NCBI GenBank assembly: GCA_963726365.1
Contig: CAVSCI010000013.1
Location: 124,001 to 188,000, forward strand
DNA: 64,000 nt
Reading direction: 5' to 3'
Origin: JAABQG01 sp963726365
GTDB lineage: Bacteria; Pseudomonadota; Gammaproteobacteria; Burkholderiales; Burkholderiaceae_C
Part shown: positions 1-8,404 of the stretch, piece after piece
Numbering within the stretch: the first letter of the stretch is position 1
How the letters are laid out: every line of letters begins with the position of its first letter
The notes under the pieces: model-generated
Databases searched by the model: none
What the model was told of the DNA's origin: nothing
Seen by the model: only the letters and a program-made list of their open reading frames with translations
Program-made: the position numbers and the translations under genes

Positions 1-1793
1 CGCTGAGCTCGAACGCCTGTTCCACCTTCAGATCCGGCAGGCCTTCAATTTCCAGGATGCGGCCCGAGAAGATGTTCTTCTTGCCCTGCTTGGCCACCGT
101 CAGCAAACCGGCCTTGATGGCGTACAGCGGAATCGCGTTGACCAGGTCGCGCAGGGTGATGCCGGGCTGCATGGTGCCCTTGAAACGCACCAGCACGCTC
201 TCGGGCATGTCCAGCGGCATCACGCCGGTGGCGGCGCCGAAAGCCACCAGGCCGGAGCCTGCGGGGAAGCTGATGCCGATCGGGAAACGGGTGTGGCTGT
301 CGCCGCCGGTGCCCACGGTGTCGGGCAGCAACATGCGGTTGAGCCAGCTGTGGATGATGCCGTCGCCGGGACGCAGCGGAATGCCGCCGCGCGTGCTCAT
401 GAACTCGGGCAGTTCGTGGTGCATCTTCACGTCCACCGGCTTGGGATAGGCGGCGGTGTGGCAGAACGACTGCATCACCAGGTCGGCGCTGAAGCCCAGG
501 CAGGCCAGGTCTTTCAGCTCGTCGCGGGTCATCGGGCCGGTGGTGTCCTGCGAGCCCACGGACGTCATCTTCGGCTCGCAATAGGTGCCCGGCAGCACGC
601 CCTTGCCTTCGGGCAGACCGCAGGCGCGGCCGACCATCTTCTGCGCCAGGGTGAAGCCCTTGCCATGGCTCTTCGGGACAGCGGGCAGGCGGAACAGGGT
701 GCTCACCGGCAGGCCCAGCGCCTCGCGCGCCTTGGCCGTCAGGCCGCGGCCGATGATCAGCGGAATGCGGCCGCCGGCGCGCACTTCGTCAAACAGCACT
801 TCGCTCTTGACCTTGAACTCGGCAATCACCTTGCCATCCTTGAGGGCCTTGCCTTCATAGGGACGCAGTTCGATCACGTCGCCCATGTCCATCTGGCTCA
901 CGTCGAGCTCGATCGGCAGCGCGCCGGAATCTTCCATGGTGTTGTAGAAGATCGGGGCGATCTTGCCGCCCAGGCACACGCCGCCAAAGCGCTTGTTCGG
1001 CACGAAGGGGATGTCCTCGCCGGTGAACCACAGCACCGAGTTGGTCGCGGACTTGCGCGATGAACCCGTGCCCACCACGTCGCCCACATAGGCCACGAGG
1101 TTGCCCTTGGCCTTGCAGGTCGTCGATGAACTTGACCGGGCCGCGCTTGCCGTCTTCTTCGGGCACCACGCCCGGTCGGGCGTTCTTGTGCATGGCCAGG
1201 GCGTGCAGCGGAATGTCGGGGCGGCTGAAGGCATCGGGCGCCGGCGAAAGGTCGTCGGTATTGATCTCGCCGGCCACCTTGAACACCGTCAGCTTGATGC
1301 TTTGCGGCACTTCCGGGCGCGAGGTGAACCATTCGGCGTCGGCCCAGCTCTGCAGCACGGCCTTGGCGTGGGCGTTGCCCTTGTCGGCCTTTTCCTTGAC
1401 GTCATGGAACTGGTCGAACATCAGCAGGGTTTTCTTGAGCCCGTTCGCCGCCACGCCGGCCACCGCAGCGTCGTCGAGCAAATCCACCAGCGGGCTGATG
1501 TTGTAGCCACCCAGCATGGTGCCCAGCAGTTCCGTGGCTTTTTCGCGGCTGATCAGCGGGCACTTCTCGGTGCCGTGGGCCACGGCAGCCAGGTAGCTGG
1601 CCTTGACCTTGGCGGCATCGTCCACGCCGGCCGGCACGCGATGGGTGATCAGGTCCACCAGCGTGGCCTCCTCACCGGCGGGCGGGTTTTTCAGAAGTTC
1701 GACCAGTTCGCCGGTCTGCTTCGCCGACAGCGGCAGCGGCGGGATGCCGAGCGCCGCGCGCTCGGCGACATGGTCACGGTAGGCTTTCAACAT
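1..1793 (-). CDS. acnB: Aconitate hydratase B, C-terminal part beyond window, one-base frameshift
   Basis: AcnB interconverts citrate and isocitrate (and 2-methylcitrate-cycle intermediates) in the TCA cycle with a [4Fe-4S] cluster. The N-terminus MLKAYRDHVAERAALG and the following HEAT-like region (about residues 1-160), then the start of the swivel domain, match the AcnB type rather than AcnA. About 597 codons lie in the window; the family is near 860. The ATG at 1793 has GGAGAA upstream. The reading frame breaks near position 1115 (codon about 226): removing one G restores KAKGNLVAYVGDVVGTGSS, and the restored frame then runs open to the window edge (AKQGKKNIFSGRILEIEG near 100-50). The frame break is either a sequencing error or a real mutation; the downstream sequence shows no other decay. 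Confidence 0.93.
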
Positions 1794-1841
1794 GGGTTCT
1801 TCTCCAAAAGTCACATCAATTCAGAAAATATGACAAAAATG

Positions 1842-1880
1842 GGGCCTTGGCCAGCGCCAAATGGTCATATTTCGCTATCA
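1842..1880 (-). repeat. Dispersed 39-bp repeat, copy A1
   Basis: This is a copy of the repeat best seen at 28551-28589, read on the minus strand. By hand, 29 of 39 positions match that copy without gaps, including CAGCG, TGGTC and GCTATCA when read on the plus strand. It lies in the 5' untranslated region of acnB, about 50 bp upstream of its start. Confidence 0.6.
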
Positions 1881-1882
1881 AA

Positions 1883-2464
1883 TCAGCATTTTGCTTTTCC
1901 GCAATTCGCGGGGGTCGACATGTCAAGCAAGCTTGGTGCCGGGTTCTTCTTGAGGGCTTCGGCCACGGCCACCTGGGCCGGGGTCGAACACTCGTCCGCC
2001 AGGCGTTTGCCCGCCTTCTGGTCCATCAACATCGACTTGTTGGCCAGTTGCAGCCAGACCGCGCCACCATCGTGCCGGTCTTCCAGCCGGATCGCCCCGG
2101 TGCTGGTGACGACCGGATGCATGCGGTAGCTGAAACCTTTGCCGCGCACATTGAAATAACCCGGTGCCTTGGCATCGGCTTCAACCGATACCGAAGCGCC
2201 GAGTTCGCATTGAATCTGGCCGGTCTGAATGCGGTCGGCAATGGCCAGTTCGGCAGGCGTCAGCGCCACGTCAGCGGCACGCACCCCGGCAGCGGCCTGA
2301 TTGGCAGCGCTGTTGAGCTGGGTGCGGCTGGAGGTTTCGGTCTTCTTGGGGGTCGCCTTCGGCGCGGACTTGACGGCAGGCTGCTTGGCGGACTCCGTCG
2401 AGGCTTGGGCCAGGACGAAAGCAGGTGCCAGCAGGATCAGGGAAGAGGCGATCAGACGTTTCAT
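1883..2464 (-). CDS. Secreted protein of unknown function
   Basis: I do not recognise this family. The ATG at 2464 follows GGAGTTCCC and begins a signal peptide (MKRLIASSLILLAPAFVLAQ) with an AQA-type cleavage site. A low-complexity Lys/Ala/Thr linker follows (about residues 20-50), then a globular part of about 130 residues containing four cysteines (IQCEL, DECST and ANCGKAKC near the C-terminus) that could form two disulfides. The protein is therefore probably periplasmic. It is transcribed in the same direction as acnB and the CitE-like gene, with 27 bp to the stop of the latter. No catalytic motif is visible. Confidence 0.7.
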   Translation of the reverse strand: MKRLIASSLILLAPAFVLAQASTESAKQPAVKSAPKATPKKTETSSRTQLNSAANQAAAGVRAADVALTPAELAIADRIQTGQIQCELGASVSVEADAKAPGYFNVRGKGFSYRMHPVVTSTGAIRLEDRHDGGAVWLQLANKSMLMDQKAGKRLADECSTPAQVAVAEALKKNPAPSLLDMSTPANCGKAKC

Positions 2465-2491
2465 GGGAACTCCATTCATTTGTAGAGAGGG

Positions 2492-3559
2492 TCAGTGAAC
2501 TTGAAAATATGCCAGCATGGTATCGGGCAGCGCGCGCCCTGTCTGGTGCGCCCGCTCGATAACCTGCCAGTAGTAGCGGTAACTCGCGCGGTCATGCAAC
2601 TGGCCGTCGAGCTTGATGGGTGCCCAGTCGGCCCGAGCCGCGGCCTCAATGATGCCGCAAGCCAGGTCGATGTCACGCTCCTGCGGTGCAAACGCATCAA
2701 TGATGGGGCGGATCTGGCCTGGATGGATGCTCCACATGCGGGTGTAACCCAGTTCTCGCGATGCGCGCCTGGCAGCCGCGTGCAAGGCCGCGCCATCGGT
2801 GAATTCGGTCACGACACAATGCGACGGCACCTTGCCGTGCGCATGGCACGCCGACGCGATCTCCAGCTTGGCACGCACCACGAGCGGGTGCGTGAACTGC
2901 CCCGCCGACGACATGGCCTCGACCGGGATCGCGCCACCGTGCGCCGACACGAAGTCCATCAGTCCAAAACTCAGGCTCTGCACCCGCGGATGGGCCGCGA
3001 TGTCGAAGGCCCGATGCACCGCGGCCGGGGATTCGATCAGGACGTGAAGCGGCAAACGACCGGCAGACGCTGAAATGAGGGCTTGCTCTGCCCGAATCAC
3101 GTCGTCCACCGATTCGACTTTGGGAATCATGATGTGCGTGAGCCGATGAGCGGCCTGACCGGCGATGACGGCCATGTCGGCTGCAAAGGACGGATGCTGG
3201 ACCGGATGCACGCGCACCGCGACGCGGGCGGCTTCGGCGGCATCCAGGGCGAGCTGGGTGACCAGCGCCGCATGATCGGCCTCGCCGCCGACCGGTGCGC
3301 CGTCCTCGCAATCCAGCGTGACGTCAAAGACGCAGGCGCCGAATTCTGCGGTCAGCTCGGCCTGCAATTGCAGGCTTTTCCGCATCCGTGCCTCGACGCC
3401 GCTGTAATGGTCACAGACCGGGAGTTGCCCCCCCATGGCCTGAGCGCCCAGCAGGATCTCGCGCGGATGCAAGGAGTGCACCCCCACGCTTGTCACGGCG
3501 TGGACTGGACTCCTCCCCGAGGGGGCATGAACGCCCTGGGGCGGCCCGGCGTCGCTCAT
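2492..3559 (-). CDS. HpcH/HpaI aldolase / CitE-like CoA-ester lyase
   Basis: The protein belongs to the HpcH/HpaI (CitE-like) TIM-barrel family, which cleaves or forms C-C bonds in (hydroxy)acyl-CoA thioesters such as citryl-, malyl- or methylmalyl-CoA using a divalent metal. Family signatures seen are DCEDGAP (acidic metal ligand region), the conserved IESP, FGLMDF and SIHPGQI. It has 355 residues, at the long end for the family. No CitD/CitF partners are nearby, so it is not a citrate lyase subunit; the neighbours acnB and mdh suggest a role close to the TCA or glyoxylate pathways. The start is uncertain: the ATG at 3559 gives about 30 extra residues encoded by a GC-rich repeat-like segment, and GTG codons just before HSLHPREILLGAQ are plausible alternatives. 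Confidence 0.8.
   Translation of the reverse strand: MSDAGPPQGVHAPSGRSPVHAVTSVGVHSLHPREILLGAQAMGGQLPVCDHYSGVEARMRKSLQLQAELTAEFGACVFDVTLDCEDGAPVGGEADHAALVTQLALDAAEAARVAVRVHPVQHPSFAADMAVIAGQAAHRLTHIMIPKVESVDDVIRAEQALISASAGRLPLHVLIESPAAVHRAFDIAAHPRVQSLSFGLMDFVSAHGGAIPVEAMSSAGQFTHPLVVRAKLEIASACHAHGKVPSHCVVTEFTDGAALHAAARRASRELGYTRMWSIHPGQIRPIIDAFAPQERDIDLACGIIEAAARADWAPIKLDGQLHDRASYRYYWQVIERAHQTGRALPDTMLAYFQVH
3508..3552. repeat. GC-rich palindromic segment at the CitE-like gene start
   Basis: The segment contains CTCCCCGAGGGGGC (a short CCCC/GGGG hairpin) followed by CGCCCTGGGGCGGCCCGG. It resembles GC-rich intergenic repeats that I associate from memory with Comamonadaceae genomes; this was not checked. 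It overlaps the first codons of the CitE-like gene if the ATG at 3559 is used. Confidence 0.3.
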
Positions 3560-3577
3560 CTGCAAGTGGGTGCCGGG

Positions 3578-4564
3578 TTACAGCAGGTGAACCACACCAG
3601 CCTGCTCGTCCTGCAACTCCTTGAGCGTCTTGTCGATGCAGCTCTGGCTGAACGCGTCGATCGGCAGGCCTTCAACCACTTTGTACTGGCCCCCTTCGCA
3701 GGTCACGGGAAAGCCGAACATCGTGTCTTTCGGAATGCCATACCAGCCGTCCGACGGAATGCCCATCGTGACCCACTTGCCGTTGGTGCCCAGCGCCCAG
3801 TCGCGCATGTGGTCGATGGCAGCGTTGGCGGCCGAGGCGGCCGACGACAGTCCGCGTGCGGCAATGATGGCGGCGCCACGTTTGCCGACGGTCGGCAGGA
3901 AGGTATTGGCGTTCCATTCCTGGTCGTTGATCATGTCCTTGACCGATGCGCCGCCAATGGTGGCGAAACGGTAATCAGCGTACATGGTGGGCGAGTGGTT
4001 GCCCCAGACGCAGAGTTTTTCAATGTCGGCCACGGCCTTGCCGGTCTTGGCGGCGATCTGGCTGGCGGCACGGTTGTGGTCCAGACGCAGCATGGCCGTG
4101 AAGTTGCCGCGCTTCAGGTCCGGCGCGCTCTTCATGGCAATGTAGGCATTGGTGTTGGCGGGGTTGCCGACCACCAGCACCTTGACGTCGCGGCTGGCCA
4201 CGGCGTTCAGGGCCTTGCCCTGGGCTGTGAAAATCGCGCCGTTGATGGACAGCAGTTCGGCACGCTCCATGCCCGGGCCGCGGGGACGCGAGCCGACCAG
4301 CAGGGCGTAATCAGCGTCCTTGAAGGCGGTCATGGGGTCGTCATGGGCTTGCATCCCGACGAGCAGCGGGAACGCGCAGTCTTCGAGCTCCATCATCACG
4401 CCCTTGAGTGCCTTCTGCGGGCCTTCGACCGGCACTTCCAGCAACTGAAGGATGACGGGCTGGTCCTTGCCCAGCATTTCGCCCGAGGCGATGCGGAACA
4501 AAAGGGCGTAACCAATTTGACCAGCTGCGCCGGTAACGGCGACACGGACGGGTTTCTTGCTCAT
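3578..4564 (-). CDS. mdh: Malate dehydrogenase
   Basis: Mdh is the NAD-dependent malate/oxaloacetate enzyme of the TCA cycle. The product of 328 residues has the expected family length. It begins MSKKPVRVAVTGAAGQIGYA with the Rossmann dinucleotide-binding loop, then the substrate-binding loop region VGSRPRGPGMERAELL and the active-site histidine in WGNHSP. The ATG at 4564 is preceded by GGAG at an eight-base spacing; the in-frame upstream extension lacks family similarity. It diverges from a GntR regulator across 176 bp that hold a sigma-70-like promoter and a palindrome. The CitE-like gene follows 18 bp downstream and is probably cotranscribed. Confidence 0.97.
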   Translation of the reverse strand: MSKKPVRVAVTGAAGQIGYALLFRIASGEMLGKDQPVILQLLEVPVEGPQKALKGVMMELEDCAFPLLVGMQAHDDPMTAFKDADYALLVGSRPRGPGMERAELLSINGAIFTAQGKALNAVASRDVKVLVVGNPANTNAYIAMKSAPDLKRGNFTAMLRLDHNRAASQIAAKTGKAVADIEKLCVWGNHSPTMYADYRFATIGGASVKDMINDQEWNANTFLPTVGKRGAAIIAARGLSSAASAANAAIDHMRDWALGTNGKWVTMGIPSDGWYGIPKDTMFGFPVTCEGGQYKVVEGLPIDAFSQSCIDKTLKELQDEQAGVVHLL

Positions 4565-4645
4565 GACAGGTACTCCAGGACGTTGTTGTGAAACAGGTGA
4601 CAAAAGGCGCCCACGCGTCGCATGAGCGCCATGAAACAGACTTAG

Positions 4646-4674
4646 AGTTTACCCTTGATTCCTGCAATCGTCAA
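4646..4674 (-). promoter_or_regulatory. mdh promoter
   Basis: On the minus strand, TTGACG (4669-4674) and TAAACT (4646-4651) are separated by 17 bp, a close match to a sigma-70 promoter. Transcription would start near 4640, giving a 5' leader of about 75 nt before mdh. Confidence 0.6.
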
Positions 4675-4675
4675 T

Positions 4676-4703
4676 TTGTCTTATGTCTTATATAAGATAT
4701 GAT
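4676..4703 (+). promoter_or_regulatory. gntR promoter overlapped by the palindrome
   Basis: TTGTCT (4676-4681) and TATGAT (4698-4703) lie 16 bp apart on the plus strand. The palindrome at 4683-4700 fills the spacer and overlaps the -10 box, the arrangement expected for an autorepressed regulator gene. Confidence 0.45.
4683..4700. promoter_or_regulatory. Palindromic candidate operator between mdh and gntR
   Basis: TCTTATATAAGA (4686-4697) is a perfect 12-bp palindrome; extending to 18 bp (4683-4700) adds two more matching pairs with one mismatch. A heptamer TGTCTTA is repeated in tandem at 4677 and 4684. Location in the shared promoter region beside a GntR-family gene makes it the best candidate binding site for that regulator. 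Confidence 0.55.
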
Positions 4704-4740
4704 TTGCCGCCTACGCTGGTCTTTGACAAAACCCCGCCCC

Positions 4741-5532
4741 ATGTCCCAGAACATCTCCGATCCTGCTGAAAATGTCGCCTCGGCCGCCGTGCTGACCGCC
4801 CAGCCGGCGCCCGCGTTCAGCCCGTTGTACCAGCAGATCAAGGGGCTGATCCTGCAAAGCCTGCAGGCGGGGGAATGGAAGCCAGGCGAGGCCATTCCGA
4901 GCGAAATGGACCTGGCGGCGCGCTTTCGCGTGAGCCAGGGAACGGTGCGCAAGGCGATCGACGAACTGGCCGCGGAAAACCTGGTGGTTCGACGCCAGGG
5001 CAAGGGCACCTTCGTCGCAACCCATTCCGAGCAGCAAGTGCAGTACCGCTTTCTGCGACTGATGCCCGATTCAGGGGACCTCGACGACGAAGGGCCCGCC
5101 CAGCGGAACATTCTGGAGTGCCGACGGGTGCGGGCGTCTGCCGACGTGGCCCGGCTCTTGGCCTTGCGCGCGGGCGATGCCGTGATGCAGGTCCGTCGGG
5201 TCCTGTCGCTGGGCGGTGTCCCGACCATCCTCGAAGACCTGTGGCTGCCGGGGCAGGCGTTCAAGGGGCTGACCGCTACCCAGATCGCCCAGTACCAGGG
5301 CCCGACCTATGCCATGTACGAGGTGGACTTCGGCGTGCGCATGGTGCGCGCGCAGGAAGACATCCGTGCCGTCACGCCGGACGCCGCACAGTGCGCGTTG
5401 CTCCAGGTTCCGCCAGGCACGCCCCTTCTCAGCGTGGAACGCATCGCCTTCACCTACAACGACGTTCCGATGGAATTGCGCCGCGCCCTGTACCGCACCG
5501 ACAGCCACCATTACCGAAATAACCTCAATTGA
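4741..5532 (+). CDS. GntR-family (HutC type) transcriptional regulator
   Basis: The N-terminal winged helix-turn-helix (about residues 30-100) is typical of GntR proteins: PLYQQIKGLILQSL, then GEAIPSEMDLAARFRVSQGT, then a wing ending GKGTFVA. The C-terminal part (about 120-260) resembles the UTRA ligand-binding domain of the HutC branch, with the usual LEDLWLP and a closing RALYRTDSHHY. The ATG at 4741 has no strong ribosome-binding site. The gene sits directly upstream of sdhCDAB, divergent from mdh, so a role in controlling TCA-cycle genes in response to an organic acid is likely but is inference from context. Confidence 0.9.
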   Translation: MSQNISDPAENVASAAVLTAQPAPAFSPLYQQIKGLILQSLQAGEWKPGEAIPSEMDLAARFRVSQGTVRKAIDELAAENLVVRRQGKGTFVATHSEQQVQYRFLRLMPDSGDLDDEGPAQRNILECRRVRASADVARLLALRAGDAVMQVRRVLSLGGVPTILEDLWLPGQAFKGLTATQIAQYQGPTYAMYEVDFGVRMVRAQEDIRAVTPDAAQCALLQVPPGTPLLSVERIAFTYNDVPMELRRALYRTDSHHYRNNLN

Positions 5533-5655
5533 GTGCTGACGGCGATCGCGTGACATCATCCCTGCAATCCTCATGTCAGTTTGTTGCGTTGCAATAGAAT
5601 TTGTGATTCCGTCATCGAACAATTACCAAGCAGCACCCTCCAAGAAAGCCCACTC

Positions 5656-6087
5656 ATGACCGAACTCGCCAAGAAGCGGCCTGAATTCCGCAATATCAAT
5701 GCCTTCAAGGACCTTCCGGGCTACCGGTGGCCGCTGGCGTCCCTGGTGTCCGGGATGCACCGCATCAGTGGCGCGATCATGTTCCTGCTGATGCCTTTCA
5801 TCATCTGGATGTTCGACAAGTCGCTGTCCTCCGAGATCTCGTTTGCCAGATTCAAGCTGGCTTTCAACGTGGGCATGCTGGGTCTGCCGGGTTTCCTCTG
5901 GAAGCTGGTCGCGCTGGCGCTGATCTGGGCGTACCTGCAGCACTTCATCGCCGGGATTCGTCATCTGTACATGGACGTGAACCACGCCGTGAGCAAGGAA
6001 TTCGGCAAGTCATCCGCCGCCGTGACGCTGGCCCTGAGCCTGGGCCTGACGCTCGTTCTGGGCGCCAAGCTGTTCGGCCTTTACTAA
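5656..6087 (+). CDS. sdhC: Succinate dehydrogenase cytochrome b556 subunit
   Basis: SdhC is one of two membrane anchors of succinate:quinone oxidoreductase (complex II). The 143-residue protein has three membrane segments (about 35-58, 68-95 and 115-140). The conserved quinone-site stretch SGMHRISG is near residue 30, and QHFIAGIRHLYMD in the second helix region carries the candidate heme b histidine. The ATG at 5656 is chosen because it starts the family-like MTELAKKRPEFRNI; upstream in-frame sequence has no similarity. It is the first gene of sdhCDAB-sdhE-gltA, 123 bp after the regulator. Confidence 0.95.
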   Translation: MTELAKKRPEFRNINAFKDLPGYRWPLASLVSGMHRISGAIMFLLMPFIIWMFDKSLSSEISFARFKLAFNVGMLGLPGFLWKLVALALIWAYLQHFIAGIRHLYMDVNHAVSKEFGKSSAAVTLALSLGLTLVLGAKLFGLY

Positions 6088-6137
6088 ACCCTCCGGTTCA
6101 GCACTTCGGCTGAGCCCCATTGACCGGGAAACTGACT

Positions 6138-6503
6138 ATGTCCGTGAATTACGGTTCCAAACGCATCGTCGTCGGTGCGCACTATGGCCTTCGCGACTGG
6201 CTCGGCCAGCGCATCACCGCCGCCCTGATGGCGCTTTTCACCCTGATCGTGCTGGCCCAGGTGCTGTTCACCGCCGGCCCGATCGGCTATGACAAATGGG
6301 CCGGCATCTTCGCCTCGCAATGGATGAAGATACTGACGTTCTGCGTCATCATCGCCCTGCTCTACCACGTGTGGGTGGGCATGCGCGAGATCTGGATGGA
6401 CTACATCAAGCCGATCGGCCTGCGCCTGGCCCTGAACACCTTCTCTCTTGTCTGGCTCGTGGGTTGCGCGGGCTGGGCCATTCAAGTTCTGTGGCGCCTT
6501 TGA
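6138..6503 (+). CDS. sdhD: Succinate dehydrogenase membrane anchor subunit
   Basis: SdhD is the second heme/quinone anchor of complex II. The protein has 121 residues and begins MSVNYGSKRIVVGAHYGLRD, the family pattern in this group. Three hydrophobic helices are visible, and YHVWVGMREIWMDYIKP carries the conserved histidine and aspartate. The ATG at 6138 follows a GGGAA motif; a TTG at 6120 is in frame but less likely. It lies 50 bp after sdhC and 28 bp before sdhA. Confidence 0.94.
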   Translation: MSVNYGSKRIVVGAHYGLRDWLGQRITAALMALFTLIVLAQVLFTAGPIGYDKWAGIFASQWMKILTFCVIIALLYHVWVGMREIWMDYIKPIGLRLALNTFSLVWLVGCAGWAIQVLWRL

Positions 6504-6531
6504 GCCGCATCGATTCCCGAGGCTGTAATTC

Positions 6532-8340
6532 ATGACTTATTCGAAGAACGAGATCACCCGGCGCAAGTTTGATGTCGTCATCGTCGGTGCGGGCGGTTCC
6601 GGCATGCGGGCGTCCCTGCAACTGGCGCGCGCCGGCCTGAATGTGGCGGTGCTGTCCAAGGTGTTCCCCACCCGCTCGCACACGGTGGCCGCGCAAGGCG
6701 GCATTGGTGCCTCGCTGGGCAACATGTCCGAAGACAACTGGCACTACCATTTCTACGACACCATCAAGGGCTCCGACTGGCTGGGCGACCAGGACGCGAT
6801 CGAATTCATGTGCCGCGAAGCGCCCAAGGTCGTCTATGACCTGGAACACATGGGCATGCCGTTCGACCGCAACCCCGATGGCACGATCTACCAGCGCCCC
6901 TTTGGCGGCCATACCGCGAACTACGGTGAAAAGCCCGTGCAGCGCGCCTGCGCTGCGGCTGACCGAACCGGTCACGCCATGCTGCACACCCTGTACCAGC
7001 AGAACGTCAAGGAAAAGACCAGTTTCTTCGTCGAGTGGATGGCGCTGGACCTGATCCGCGACGCCGACGGCGACGTGGTGGGCGTCACGGCACTGGAAAT
7101 GGAAACCGGCGACCTGCACATTCTGGAAGCCAAGACTGTTCTTTTGGCCACGGGCGGCGCAGGCCGCATTTTTGCGGCTTCGACCAACGCCTTCATCAAC
7201 ACCGGCGACGGCCTGGGCATGGCGGCACGTGCCGGCATCCCGCTCGAAGACATGGAGTTCTGGCAGTTCCACCCGACCGGGGTTCATGGCGCCGGCGTGC
7301 TGCTGACCGAAGGCTGCCGCGGCGAAGGCGCGATCCTGCTCAACAGCAATGGCGAGCGCTTCATGGAGCGTTACGCGCCCACCCTGAAGGATCTGGCCCC
7401 GCGCGACTTCGTCTCGCGCTGCATGGACCAGGAGATCAAGGAAGGCCGCGGCTGCGGTCCGAACAAGGACCATATCCTGCTCAAGCTCGACCACCTGGGC
7501 GCCGATACCATCCACAAGCGCCTGCCCTCGGTCTACGAGATCGGTGTCAACTTCGCCAACGTCGACATCACCCGCGAGCCGATTCCCGTGGTGCCCACCA
7601 TTCATTACCAGATGGGCGGCATTCCGACCAACATCAACGGTCAGGTTGTCACGCAAAATGCCGACAACAAAAGCGAGGTCGTCAACGGTCTGTACGCCGT
7701 CGGTGAATGCTCCTGCGTGAGCGTGCACGGCGCCAACCGCCTGGGCACCAATTCCCTGCTGGACCTGCTGGTGTTCGGCCGCGCGGCGGGCAACCACATC
7801 GTCGAGTTCGCCAGCAAGACCAGGTCGCACAAGGCCCTGCCGGCCGACGCTGCCGATCGCTCGATCGAACGCCTCAACCGGCTGGAAAGCGCCACCTCCG
7901 GAGAATATGCCCAGGATGTGGCCAACGACCTTCGCGACAGCATGCAACTGCACGCCGGCGTCTTCCGCACCCAGGCCAGCATGGACGCGGGCGTGGTGAA
8001 GGTCGCAGAACTGCGCAAGCGGGTGGAATCCATCGGCCTCAAGGACAAGTCCCGGGTCTTCAACACCGCGCGCATCGAGGCGCTGGAAGTCGAAAACCTG
8101 ATCGAGGCAGCCCAGGCGACCATGGTGTCGGCCGCGGCCCGCCGTGAATGCCGTGGCGCCCACACGGTCAGCGAGTACGAACGCCCGGCGGACGATGCCG
8201 TCGCCCCGCTGGGACGCGACGACGCCAACTGGATGAAGCACACGCTGTGGCACAGCGCCAGCAACAGCCTGACCTACAAGCCGGTCAACCTCAAGCCCCT
8301 GACGGTCGAATCGGTTCCGCCGAAAGTCCGGACGTTCTGA
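6532..8340 (+). CDS. sdhA: Succinate dehydrogenase flavoprotein subunit
   Basis: SdhA oxidises succinate to fumarate at a covalently bound FAD. The 602 residues fit the family (about 590-600). The FAD-binding GAGGSGMRASLQLARAG is near residue 19; SHTVAAQGGIG contains the FAD-linking histidine (residue 50). Catalytic-region motifs seen include FHPTG, the flexible-lid histidine/arginine segment and HGANRLGTNSLLDLLVFGR. The ATG at 6532 gives the expected N-terminus. SdhE, needed for flavinylation, is encoded downstream in the same operon. Confidence 0.98.
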   Translation: MTYSKNEITRRKFDVVIVGAGGSGMRASLQLARAGLNVAVLSKVFPTRSHTVAAQGGIGASLGNMSEDNWHYHFYDTIKGSDWLGDQDAIEFMCREAPKVVYDLEHMGMPFDRNPDGTIYQRPFGGHTANYGEKPVQRACAAADRTGHAMLHTLYQQNVKEKTSFFVEWMALDLIRDADGDVVGVTALEMETGDLHILEAKTVLLATGGAGRIFAASTNAFINTGDGLGMAARAGIPLEDMEFWQFHPTGVHGAGVLLTEGCRGEGAILLNSNGERFMERYAPTLKDLAPRDFVSRCMDQEIKEGRGCGPNKDHILLKLDHLGADTIHKRLPSVYEIGVNFANVDITREPIPVVPTIHYQMGGIPTNINGQVVTQNADNKSEVVNGLYAVGECSCVSVHGANRLGTNSLLDLLVFGRAAGNHIVEFASKTRSHKALPADAADRSIERLNRLESATSGEYAQDVANDLRDSMQLHAGVFRTQASMDAGVVKVAELRKRVESIGLKDKSRVFNTARIEALEVENLIEAAQATMVSAAARRECRGAHTVSEYERPADDAVAPLGRDDANWMKHTLWHSASNSLTYKPVNLKPLTVESVPPKVRTF

Positions 8341-8404
8341 TCCCTGGCGTCCCCGTTCGCACCCCACACCGGCAAGCTGCCCTCACTGATTCAAGGACAA
8401 GAAA

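Noticed and set aside
6406..8367. A 653-codon open frame on the minus strand opposite sdhA
   Set aside because: It is antisense to a fully conserved SdhA; long antisense frames are expected in GC-rich DNA, and its translation shows no family motifs.
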